From the NCBI GenBank assembly GCA_037953745.1, contig JBAKBP010013092.1:1-64000 (forward strand): a DNA stretch of 64,000 bases. The letters are read 5' to 3'. The notes below the pieces were generated by a model. It was not told the origin of the DNA. It ran no database searches and worked only from the letters and a program-made list of their open reading frames with translations. A program made the translations under genes and the position numbers. Source of the DNA: Lithodes maja. Its lineage: Eukaryota; Arthropoda; Malacostraca; Decapoda; Lithodidae. Below, in pieces: positions 21,256 through 31,630 of this stretch; within the stretch, counting starts at the first letter, position 1, and every line of letters starts with the position of its first letter.

Positions 21256-23485
21256 AATTTAAATGGAGGGGCCGTTACATAAGATTTGTCCCTCCATTAT
21301 CATCGCATCGAATTCCATATAGGTATCCACTCAAGTAGAATAGGTTTAGCTATCAACAAATATTTTGCGTCCCGACATGGAAACCCACAACAACAAATTA
21401 AACAAACTAAGTGATAAAAATAAAATAAAATAAAAATGCAGGAATATATTGAAAAAAAAACTTTCTAAGAAAATAAAGAAAGCGGTGCTTGAGATGGTTA
21501 TCCCCACCAGAGGGCATAACTCCACCAGACCACTCTGGCCCCTACGGACGGACCATAGGGACTATATTGGCTTACAGGAGGGGCGCCCCGCTGAGTCAAC
21601 ACGCCCATAATTACCCACAGACAAAGGAAAACTGATACACCAGGTAATTGACCATGACATCTTCAAGAGGCTCAAGACAAACAAGTGGTGGGTCGGGGTA
21701 GGGGTATGCCTGAGCCGAGTTTCAATAGCGGTACAAAACAACACGAAACCAAATCAGGCTTACAAGTATTACTGGGGTAGTGGTATGGGGAGGGAGGAGG
21801 GGGGTGGCCAAGCAAATATATTATGAACTATCAGTCGATAGCTGGAATATGTTTAGTCATGGCTTACCTATTGTTGTGGTAGTGGTGGGGGGAAGGGTAG
21901 GAAAGGGGTGATAACACAACTGACAGTCAATGACTGGAGACAAAGGCCGTACCAAGGATGGGAGGTGGGTTTAATAACCTATATATCCTTAACCCAGTGA
22001 AGGATACCTAAGCCCGAATATCACGCTATATCAATTATTAGTTTAGATTGCTGTATATCTTTGCCTCCGCCTTTCGCATATCATTAAGGCCAGACAGAAG
22101 TTCCGAAACAGGGCCCTGGTGAAAGAAAAGAGAGAGAGAAACGTCAAATAACAAGGCATAGTTAGTATTCAATAACAGAGGACTGATGCTATAACCTCTG
22201 TCACAAACTATCTGGAGGTGGTAAGGTGTTGCTGAATACCTGGGCTCCCAAATTTCTGTTATGTTCACAGTTGTGGAGTTCATTGTCTTATTTTGTTAAC
22301 AGGGATGTCTCCTTTGGATGACCAAGACTCGCATTCGTATGCATGTCAATTATAAATACAAGTTTCTAATCTTTCTATAATATATTATTGACATATTTTG
22401 TAATATTAAATTAGGTTCCTCGTCAGATATTCTTTGGAGGTAGCATAAACCTGAACATTAACAAAGTGAGGATTAGGTTTGTCACAATGATTGTATTACC
22501 ACTGACAAAACAAAACAAATATGGTTGTAATTGAATAAAACATAAAATACGATAAACTCATGTGCCAAAACAAATGCAATCACATACACAGACACAAACA
22601 TGAATCAACCTACAGAACAGACACAGACATGTGACTATACTTTTCTCTTCCCCTTACCCCTGATTGTAAGTAGCTAAAATTGACACTATCAGCCAGGGTC
22701 ATCACCGCAGACACCAGATTATATATCTATGGGGAGAAACACCATAGAGTTACATAGATACACAGGCTGCACAGACCTTACAGGCCCTACTAGGCAGTCT
22801 GGATTTAATTATAACAACATATGTTAGAAAGTGGAAGGTAAGGCTCGCAAAGAAGAAGGATCTCTCCCCACCATTATAACATCTACTATACACGGCCATA
22901 ATATTGTATACGTCCTGATCGTGAAAGGGTTAATTAAGGAGAGGTTGGTTAACCTGTGGGTCATTCATTATGGTATACCCCCAGTGTCAGTCATCAGGAC
23001 ATTACCAAACACCACAATACACTTTACACCACCACCTACGGATAATACTCTTATTTATACACAAATACTTTCACACACATATACAGTACATCATTATTAC
23101 ACACACACACACTCTTATTATTATTACTCTCACACTCTTACTCTCACTCCCTCTACCTAGCTCACTACTTGCGCAAAATGTTTGTATTGCAGTGAAATTT
23201 AATTGAATTGGCATAATTGTTCCTGGACTTTTTTATATGCACCATATACAGTTATGCTATTTTTAATAAACTACCTTGTTTATTATTTTCTGTTCTTGTT
23301 TATCTTCTTTTACTCGGCTTGTTTTTGTTTTATTATTATTGTTTTTAGTATAAATTGGATATCCAATTTATACCAATGAAACAAACCAAGTACAGACAAA
23401 AAACAAAAGAAGAAGGCACAATTAAACAAGTTAGTTTATTATATATCGTATACATTTATGGTACATATCAAGAAAATACAGATAC

Positions 23486-23488
<3 letters not shown>
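21256..23488. other. No recognisable gene
   Basis: Short frames (for example 22038-22283 and 22831-23160) have no recognisable domain; the latter runs into Thr/His low-complexity from ACAC tracts near 23100. Confidence 0.5.

Positions 23489-23530
<42 letters not shown>
23489..23530. repeat. (CT)n microsatellite
   Basis: Twenty-one CT units. Confidence 0.95.
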
Positions 23531-23535
<5 letters not shown>

Positions 23536-23840
23536 GATACAAACAGATAGCACCAATATTTCCCCCCTACCCAGCTTCTGCCACCCTTCCTGCCTGGGTC
23601 GGTACTGGAGGCTGAGTTAACCAACCCGGAGCAGGGAAACCCGGGAACAAATAGTGGGTCGCTAATTTGTGTACAATTAACACAACCAAGGTCAACACAG
23701 AACCACCAAAATAAACACCATCACCAACACACACACCAATTTTAGATGGAATTTGAGGGGTTAAGAGCGGGGAAGGTATGAGAGGTAGCGATGAAGAGTG
23801 TGGGAGGGAGGGAGGGAAATAGAGAATGCACAGGAATACC
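23531..23840. other. No recognisable feature
   Basis: Flank of the following minisatellite; no gene. Confidence 0.45.
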
Positions 23841-25902
23841 CAGCTCCATCAGTTCAAAGGTATACACAGGATAACAGGTAATAGCTGCATCAGTTCAAAG
23901 GTATACACAGGATAACAGGTAACAGCTCTATCAGTTCAAAGGTATACACAGGGTAACAGGTAACAGCTCTATCAGTTCAAAGGTATACACAGGATAACAG
24001 GTAATAGCTCCATCAGTTCAAAGGTATACACAGGATAACAGGTAACAGCTCTTATCAGTGCAAAGGTATACACAGGATAACAGGTAACAGCTCTATCAGT
24101 TCAAAGGTATACACAGGATAACAGGTAACAGCTCTAGCAGTGCAAAGGTATACACAGGATAACAGGTAACAGCTCTATCAGTTCAAAGGTATACACAGGA
24201 TAACAGGTAACAGCTCAATCAGTTAAAAGGTATACACAGGATAACAGGTAACAGCTCCATCAGTTCAAAGGTATACACAGGATAACAGGTAACAGCTCTA
24301 TCAGTGCAAAGGTATACACAGGATAACAGGTAACAGCTCTATCAGTTCAAAGGTATACACAGGATAACAGGTAACAGCTCTATCAATTCAAAGGTATACA
24401 CAGGATAACAGGTAACAGCTCTATCAATTCAAAGGTATACACAGGATAACAGGTAACAGCTCCATCAGTTCAAAGGTATACATAGGATAACAGGTAACAG
24501 CTCTATCAGTGCAAAGATATACACAGGATAACAGGTAACAGCTCTATCAGTTCAAAGGTATACACAAGATAACAGGTAACAGCTATATCAGTGCAAAGGT
24601 ATACACAAGATAACAGGTAACAGCTATAGCAGTGCAAAGGTATACACAGGATAATAGGTAACAGCTCTATCAGTTCAAAGGTATACACAGGATAACAGGT
24701 AACAGCTCCATCAGTTCAAAGGTATACACAGGATAACAGGTAACAGCTCTATCAGTGCAAAGGTATACACATGATAACAGGTAACAGCTCCATCAGTTCG
24801 AAGGTATACACAGGATAACAGGTAGCAGCTCTAGCAGTGCAAAGGTATACACAGGATAACAGGTAACAGCTCCATCAGTTCAAAGGTATACACAGGATAA
24901 CAGGTAACAGCTCTACCAGTTCAAAGGTATACACAGCATAACAGGTAACAGCTCCATCAGTTCAAAGGTATACACAGGATAACAGGTAACAGCTCCATCA
25001 GTTCAAAGGTATACACAGGATAACAGGTAACAGCTCTACCAGTTCAAAGGTATACGCAGGATAACAGGTAACAGCTCTACCAGTTCAAAAGTATACACAG
25101 CATAACAGGTAACAGCTCTATCAGTTCAAAGGTATACACAGGATAACAGGTAACAGCTCTACCAGTTCAAAGGTATACACAGGATAACAGGTAACAGCTC
25201 CATCAGTTAAAAGGTATACACAGGATAACAGGTAACAGCTCTACCAGTTCAAAGGTATACGCAGGATAACAGGTAACAGCTCTACCAGTTCAAAAGTATA
25301 CACAGCATAACAGGTAACAGCTCTATCAGTTCAAAGGTATACACAGGATAACAGGTAACAGCTCTACCAGTTCAAAGGTATACACAGGATAACAGGTAAC
25401 AGCTTAATCAGTTAAAAGGTATACACAGGATAACAGGTAACAGCTCTACCAGTTCAAAGGTATACACAGGATAACAGGTAACAGCTCTATCAGTTCAAAG
25501 GTATACACAGGATAACAGGTAACAGCTCTACCAGTTCAAAAGTATACACAGCATAACAGGTAACAGCTCTATCAGTTCAAAGGTATACACAGGATAACAG
25601 GTAACAGCTCTACCAGTTCAAAGGTATACACAGGATAACAGGTAACAGCTCCATCAGTTAAAAGGTATACACAGGATAACAAGTAACAACTCTACCAGTT
25701 CAAAGGTATACACAGGATAACAGGTAACAGCTCTATCAGTTCAAAGGTATACACAGGATAACAGGTAACTGCTCTACCAGTTCAAAGGTATACACAGGAT
25801 AACAGGTAACAGCTCTACCAGTTCAAAGGTATACACAGGATAACAGGTAACAGCTCTACCAGTTCAAAGGTATACACGGGATAACAGGTAACAGCTCTAT
25901 CG
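23841..25902. repeat. Large minisatellite, 41-bp unit, ~50 copies
   Basis: Unit: TTCAAAGGTATACACAGGAT then AACAGGTAACAGCTCTATCAG. About 50 head-to-tail copies over 2.06 kb. Variants in the CTCTATCAG/CTCTACCAG/CTCCATCAG/CTCTAGCAG and TTCAAAGG/GTGCAAAGG positions mark subtypes. From about 25030 to 25700 subtypes recur every five monomers (205 bp): GCAGG at 25056 and 25261, CAAAAG at 25086 and 25291, then a six-monomer step to 25537. Frames on the minus strand merely translate the repeat. Confidence 0.97.
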
Positions 25903-26299
25903 ATTCATCCGTAAGAGGCTGTTTATAGCTTATCCGCTTATCTAGTTTGACAATTTATAATGAAAGTAAAGCAAGAAATGTATATTAGGAAGCATGGGAG
26001 AGAGAGAGAGAGAGAGAGAGAGATTAGGGGGAATGCTGTGTGTTCGACTCTTTATTATGTTGGCTTTCAGAGATCGGAGATAGTTGGTAGATCATAAGAT
26101 AGTGTATTCTGGCCTCATCAATTGACCACTTGCAAGTTTCAGGCTATAAGGAAGTTGAACTGGAGACAGGACAAACCCTGATGAACACTGGATTAGATAG
26201 GTTGAGGAAGTGAGCAATGGCCATCCACAACCTCAGCTATAGAACGGCCAGAAGGAACATTTTAGATAAGGGCACATACTGTATATATTGTTATGCTCT
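25903..26299. repeat. (GA)n microsatellite at 25998-26023; otherwise no feature
   Basis: A short (GA)n run; the rest of the stretch is unremarkable. Confidence 0.6.
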
Positions 26300-26800
26300 T
26301 CTTATCATGCAGGCTCTTCCCACAGTGATATACTGGCTGTGACTGTACTGCCTGTTGTCCGTGACTGTACCCCCCTCCCGCCTCGCCTGCCTCGCTCGCT
26401 CACCCGGGTTCACTCTCTCTACTCGAAATTTGCTGCTCGAAATTTGACCATAACTTGAGTACTCCATTACTCATCCCCTTATTTGTTTGCATGAGCTGTA
26501 GCTAAGCTCTAGCTTAACTGCCCTGTAGTTGCTTTGCATGTAATTTTGCTGTGTTTTTGACTGATAAACGTTTGTTTATCGAGACTGCTTTTGTTTACAT
26601 TTGTACCGGTTAGTGACGACCGATGCTCTAAAGTAAACAAACTACTTTCTTGTTTCATATTATAAAGTTCTAGCACTTATTGTAGATATTTTAGCCCTCA
26701 CTGTAGTTAAGTGCTTAGCAAACCACCCAGTAGTTATCTTGCATGACATTGTACTGTAGTTTTGACTGATAAACGTTTGTTTTTCAAAATTCTATTTGTC
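26300..26800 (+). promoter_or_regulatory. Probable 5' promoter region of CR1-like copy B
   Basis: Contains a CpG-richer stretch (26360-26450, with GCCTCGCTCGCTC) in otherwise AT-rich DNA, then an imperfect ~206-bp duplication: GACTGATAAACGTTTGTTT at about 26559 and again at about 26765, each preceded by a similar GTAGTT...GCATG context. Tandem leader units are common promoters of LINEs; assignment to this element is by position only. Confidence 0.45.
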
Positions 26801-27136
26801 AAGTTAGTAGAGACGCCGCCGATACCAGCGCCACCTGTGTATGCATAAACAAACCCTCTTCTTGTATTTTATATATCAAAGTCTAGCCAATACTGTACTT
26901 GGTTGAACTTTTTATCTTGGTTATCTATATAAATCGCACACACTAACATTTGTCAAGATAGTTTTAATATTGGGTTAGAATAATTTAGTTACTGTAATAC
27001 TTTTTGATAGCCTATTTATTAATCGCATTTCAGATACTTGTCACCATATTAATAGGCCTCTCACACTCTTGCCAGGGATATTACTAACTCCATTATTATT
27101 ATTATTATTGTGTAGACCACTGTATAAACTAATATA

Positions 27137-27930
27137 CAGGCTTTAGCCTAACTGTGTCATACTGCTAACATAATTTTATTTTCAGGCATAAAATTGTGTT
27201 CTGTTGCTAACATATTCTTTTTGTGATTAACATATTCTTTTGTGATTTACAGGCATTAATTGTACCATATTGCTAACCAATATTTTGTTTTTGTTACTGT
27301 ACTGTATACTGCTTTCCAGTTTTCTCACTAGGCTAAATTAACCCTCTCCCACTTTTTTTCCATTAAATTTTGTCACAAATTACTAGTCCATTTGCAATTT
27401 TCAGGCTTTAACTGTGTCATACTGCTAACATAAATTTTTGTTTTATTTTCAGGCATAAATTGTGTTCTATTGCTAACATACTTTTTGTGATTTACAGGCA
27501 TAATATTCTTTTGTGATTAACATATTCTTTTTGTGATTTACAGGCATTAATTGTACCATATTGCTAACAACTATTTTTTGTTACTGTACTGTATACTTTT
27601 TCCAGTTTTCTCACTAGGCTACATTAACCCTCTCCCACTTTTTTTTTTTTTCCAGTAAATTTTGTAACAAATTTCTAGTCCATTTGTGATTTTCAGGCTT
27701 TAACTGTGTCATACTGCTAACATCAATTTTTGTTTTATTTTCAGGCATAAATTGTGTTCTATTGCTAACATATTTTTTGTGATTTACAGGCATATTAATT
27801 TGATCATATTGCTAACAAAAGTTTGTGTGATTTTCAGGAATTAATTGTATCACATTGCTAACATACATTTTTTGTGATTTTCAGGCTTTAATTGTACCAT
27901 TTTGCTAACATAAATTTGTGTGATTTTCAG
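27137..27930 (+). promoter_or_regulatory. Array of branch-point plus 3'-splice-site-like modules in CR1 leader
   Basis: About 15 segments end in a pyrimidine-biased TTTTCAG, TTTACAG or TTTCCAG; ten have an exact TGCTAAC upstream at a spacing usually between 16 and 45 nt. TGCTAAC positions: 27163, 27205, 27271, 27423, 27471, 27562, 27715, 27763, 27810, 27856 and 27903. AG ends include 27185, 27252, 27404, 27452, 27497, 27543, 27655, 27696, 27744, 27789, 27837, 27884 and 27930. Nearly all the AGs are followed by GC or GG. Larger units of about 260-290 bp start at 27137, 27403 and 27695. The last AG is 22 nt before the ORF1 ATG. CTAAC matches the metazoan branch consensus well; use in splicing is inference. 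Confidence 0.7.
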
Positions 27931-27951
27931 GCATATTGTGATTATATCGTC

Positions 27952-28953
27952 ATGGCGCCGCAACGAACCTGTACGAGTTGGTCCGGTAAATTTGGCCCTA
28001 CCATGTTTGTTGATACTGATGTCCAAATTTGTAGATTTTGCCAGCTCCGAGAGAAGATTGCGGATGAATTGAATGCAGCTCACCGCAAGATCGATGCCCT
28101 GACTACGAAACTTGAATCCCTTCAAGAATTTGCCACACTCAACGTAGGAGTGCCCTCAGCCCAAGAAACCACTACGATGTCAACCGCCATTCCAGTGCAT
28201 ACAGTACCGGTACCAGTACCCACACCAGCAGCTACCTTAGATGTTGCAGAAAATAATAATGACTCTACTCTTACTCCCCCCCAGGACAACTTTCAGTTAG
28301 TGAGAAACAATGTGCATCCCACTACCAGTACCAGGAAGGTCATCCCGACAACATGCCAAAACCGCTTCAAAATTCTTGCTATTGACGAGGAAGAGGAAAC
28401 GGAAGAAGTTCGGCTTGTGGGCGACTCCATGGTCCGTGGCCAATTAACCGAGTTCTGCGCCAGGGCACCCAGGACCAGAAAGCGATTCTGTATCCCAGGT
28501 GGCGGCGTGGACGACATTGTTGCGGCTGTGGAAGAGGTTTCCAGGCTCGCCCCTGCAAGCACTACGTAAGTCATCCACGTTGGATCTAACGATGTCCAAC
28601 GGACGCGGTCAGAGAAACTACTTTGCAAGTACTGGCGGCTGATCAGGTCCTTCAAGGAAAAATCTAATAGAATCTTAATTTCAGGAATTGTTCCCCGGAT
28701 TGATGTAGAAAACCGATTCTACAACATAGCTACCAGTACAAATCGCCGACTAGCCAAACTCTGCAGGGAGGAGGACATCGGCTTTGTCGACACGTGGGAT
28801 CATTTTTACTATGATAAATCTTTGTTTTCAGGAGATGGTGTACATCTCAATGAAGTAGGAGCTGCACGTCTTGGTCGTCTGCTGAACGATGCAGTCAAGG
28901 ATTTCCGTTCAAAAAACGGGGTCAACCGGGGGTATCCAGACAGGGTAGTGTAA
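27952..28953 (+). pseudogene. CR1-like ORF1 with SGNH-hydrolase domain, one internal stop
   Basis: ORF1 of the CR1/L2 kind, some of which carry an esterase-like SGNH domain whose substrate in the element's life cycle is unclear. I start at ATG 27952 (MAPQRTCTSW); the frame is open upstream to 27892. Order: a small CxxC element (CRFCQLRE, near residue 25), a likely coiled coil (REKIADELNAAHRKIDALTT), a Thr/Pro/Val linker, then SGNH blocks: VGDSMVRG (GDS near residue 157), HVGSND (near 209), DGVHL (Asp near 295, His near 298). So Ser, Asn, Asp and His are all present. A TAA at 28567-28569 lies just before HVGSND and truncates the protein; after it the frame continues to a stop at 28951-28953. 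The ORF2 frame overlaps this end. Confidence 0.88.
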
Positions 28954-29836
28954 GTCAAATACGAACTGAAAATTCAGACAATGCACAATCAGTAACATCC
29001 AACTCTAATACTCTTAAGGTGTTTTATGTAAATGCTCATAGCATACGCAATAAATTTTCAGATCTAGAGGAAATCGTGTTTACAGAACATTATGATATAA
29101 TCGGCATTACAGAATCTTGGTTAAATACGGAAGACAGAGACTTTTTAGCCGAATATACGCTTCCTGGTTATACAATGTTTGAGAAAAGTCGGATCAATAG
29201 AAATGGAGGAGGAGTTCTGTTTTTTATAAAGGAAAGTCTTAATCCCGTCTTAATGTCAAAACCTCAAATTGCGAATATAGACATATCTTACATATCTTAC
29301 ATACTATTAAATAATAAACGAGGAACTAAAATAACACTAGCTTTATTATACAGACCCCCAGCTCAATCAGTGCAAACTGACAGTGAAATTTATGAACAAA
29401 TTGCAGAAATAACTAACATACAAGATACAGTAATTCTTGGCGATTTCAACTTACCTGTGACTAAATGGGGCGATATTCTTACTTCACACTCTGGACATGA
29501 CCTCTATGGTAACTTGCAAGAGAGTTCACTTTTTCAATTTGTACAATCTCCGACCCGTGGTAATAATGTGCTTGACCTTGTACTCACAGCCAAAGAAGAA
29601 TTAATAGAGAATTTGAATGTTGGTGATGAATTCAGTAACAGCGACCATCGTATGATAACTTTCACTTTAAAGTTTACTAGTAACAAATCAAATAGCAGCA
29701 TTGAGAAAGTCCCTAATTTCAAGAAAGCAAATTTTCATAAACTTAAATCAAAGCTTAAAGAAACTGACTGGAGCTTTCTGACTAACAATAACGACATAAA
29801 TACATCTTGGGAGTGTTTCACAACCACTTACCTTAA
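28954..29836 (+). pseudogene. CR1-like ORF2, endonuclease part, cut by DNA element
   Basis: The frame is open from inside the end of ORF1 and has no ATG at its head (first GTG at 29019); reinitiation or another start is implied. Endonuclease motifs: FYVNAHSIRNKFSDL, IIGITESWLNTED, TVILGDFNLPVTKWGD, and NSDHRMITF near residue 208. These are the metal-binding and catalytic positions of apurinic-type LINE endonucleases, which nick target DNA. The natural frame stops making sense at 29837, where a TTAA-flanked element enters; the last native residues are FTTTYL. Confidence 0.9.
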
Positions 29837-30317
29837 CCCTTCCTACCCGGGCTGCCTTTGGTAAGGACAGCACGAAAGAAGGGCAGCTACCCGGTATGCC
29901 TTATCTAAGGCATGAGCTTAATAGCCTAATTAAGCTTGGTCCGAACGCCGTACGTACGACCTATGTCAACAAACCCAAGCGTTCGTCACCGCACCTCCCA
30001 AAACAAGAAGGAGAAGACTCCTCAATGTTATTGTTCTGACGTCATGACGAAATTAGTGTCTAAAATGCCCCCATATTGGCAACATCTCTGCAATATTGGC
30101 TCCACTGAAATCGTCATCACAACTGAACCAGTTGACTTACAGAGCTCTACTAAATGCCAAAATACAGATTGAAAACCGCACTACGATTATAGATGAGTGG
30201 GAAAGTTCTAGCAGTGAAAATAAACATAAATACGGTAGCCTAGGCCTAGACGTTTTTCGGCCATATCGCCCGGGTAGGGGCGACCGTCATTAGCTAAGAC
30301 AGCCCGGGGAGGAAGGG
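29837..30317. mobile_element. TTAA-flanked non-autonomous element, family T1, copy 1 (piggyBac type)
   Basis: Flanked by TTAA (29833-29836 and 30318-30321). Ends are inverted repeats: CCCTTCCTACCCGGGCTG on the left and the complement of CCCTTCCTCCCCGGGCTG on the right. TTAA targets and CCC-starting termini are typical of the piggyBac superfamily. There is no transposase frame. Removing the element plus one TTAA rejoins TACCTT-AAGGCA, giving Y-L-K-A-V-Q-D-C in frame, so it inserted precisely into the CR1 ORF2. A second copy is at 35977-36435. Confidence 0.94.
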
Positions 30318-30321
30318 TTAA

Positions 30322-31630
30322 GGCAGTGCAAGACTGCATACCATCGAAAATACGGCGTCCAGGCCATAATGATAAGCCCAAATGGTGGAATAAAGATATT
30401 TCAGACTGTCTGCTTGCTAAAAAATTCGCTAATGATAGATTAAAATCCTCACAAAATGACGAAGAACGGGTGAAATTTGTAGAGCTACGACGCAAAGCCA
30501 AAAAGTTAATTAAGCAAAGTAAAAAGACTCTGGAGTTACATGTTGCGAATCAAAGTAAAACAAACTCGAAAGAATTCTATAGTTATATCAGAAAGAAAAA
30601 AGTAGTTACTTCAACTGTTGGACCGTTAGTCGATGAAAATGGAGAATACACCGAAGACGAAGTACAAATGAGTAATGCCCTCAATATCTTCTTTGCATCA
30701 GTTTTTACAACCGAAGACCTCAGTGATATCCCTACACCATCGCCGATTCAGATTGATAATTCAGATGTTCTAAGCAATATCACCATTACAGAGAGAGAAG
30801 TATTGAATTGTTTAGATAAACTCAAGGTAAATAAAATGCCTGGACCTGATACAATCTCACCTAGAGTTCTAAAGGAAGCTAAGGATGAGCTCTCCAACCC
30901 ACTGACATTGCCATTCAATGAATCCTTGCAGTCTGGGACTATGCCTGATCAGTGGAAGCTAGCCAACGTAACACCGATATTCAAAAAAGGCAGCAAATCC
31001 CTACCCAGTACCTATCGTCCAATTAGCTTAACCTCAATTGTATGTAAAATGCTAGAAACGGTCATAAGAGACAGACTCGTAAATCACTTAGAGGCAAATA
31101 ACTTACTTAAAGATACTCAACACGGCTTTCGTAAAAAACGTTCCTGTTTTACAAACCTCTTAGACTTCTTCCACGATATCCTCAACCTCTACGATGAGAG
31201 TAAAGCTGTAGATATTATATACCTTGATTTTCAAAAGGCCTTTGACAAAGTTCCCCACAAACGTTTACTGCTAAAACTAAAAGCGCATGGAATACAAGAC
31301 GGTGTGTTGAAATGGATAGAAAATTGGCTCAGCGACAGAAAGCAAGGAGTAGTCATAAACGGTAAGGCATCTAAATGGACCAATGTAAGTAGAGGGGTAC
31401 CCCAGGGATCGGTACTAGGACCAATTCTCTTTCTAATTTACATCAACGACATAGATGAGGGTCTCACCTGTACAATCTCAAAATTTGCTGACGATACAAA
31501 AATTGCAAATAGCGTACTCTCAAAAGAACAAGTTGACGATATGCAACACAATCTAGATAAATTGTCATGTTGGGCCCAAATTTGGCAAATGAGTTTCAAT
31601 GCGAATAAATGTAAAGTACTACATATCGGA
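30322..31630 (+). pseudogene. CR1-like ORF2, reverse transcriptase part (copy B), cut by LINE
   Basis: Continues the endonuclease frame after the TTAA element. Motifs: KPKWWNKDISDCLL, VNKMPGPDTISPRVL, TYRPISLTSIVCKMLE, QHGFRKKRSCFTNLLDFF, IYLDFQKAFDKVPHKRLL, GVPQGSVLGPILFLIYIND, catalytic KFADDTKIA. The frame enters an inserted LINE at 31631 without a stop, so it reads on to 34069. The native continuation is at 34101. Confidence 0.92.

Noticed and set aside
22831..23206. Overlapping frames of 109 and 78 residues
   Set aside because: No domain; composition follows ACAC/TTATT simple repeats.
23841..25902. CRISPR-like array
   Set aside because: The 41-bp units are directly adjacent with no unique spacers, and the setting is eukaryotic.
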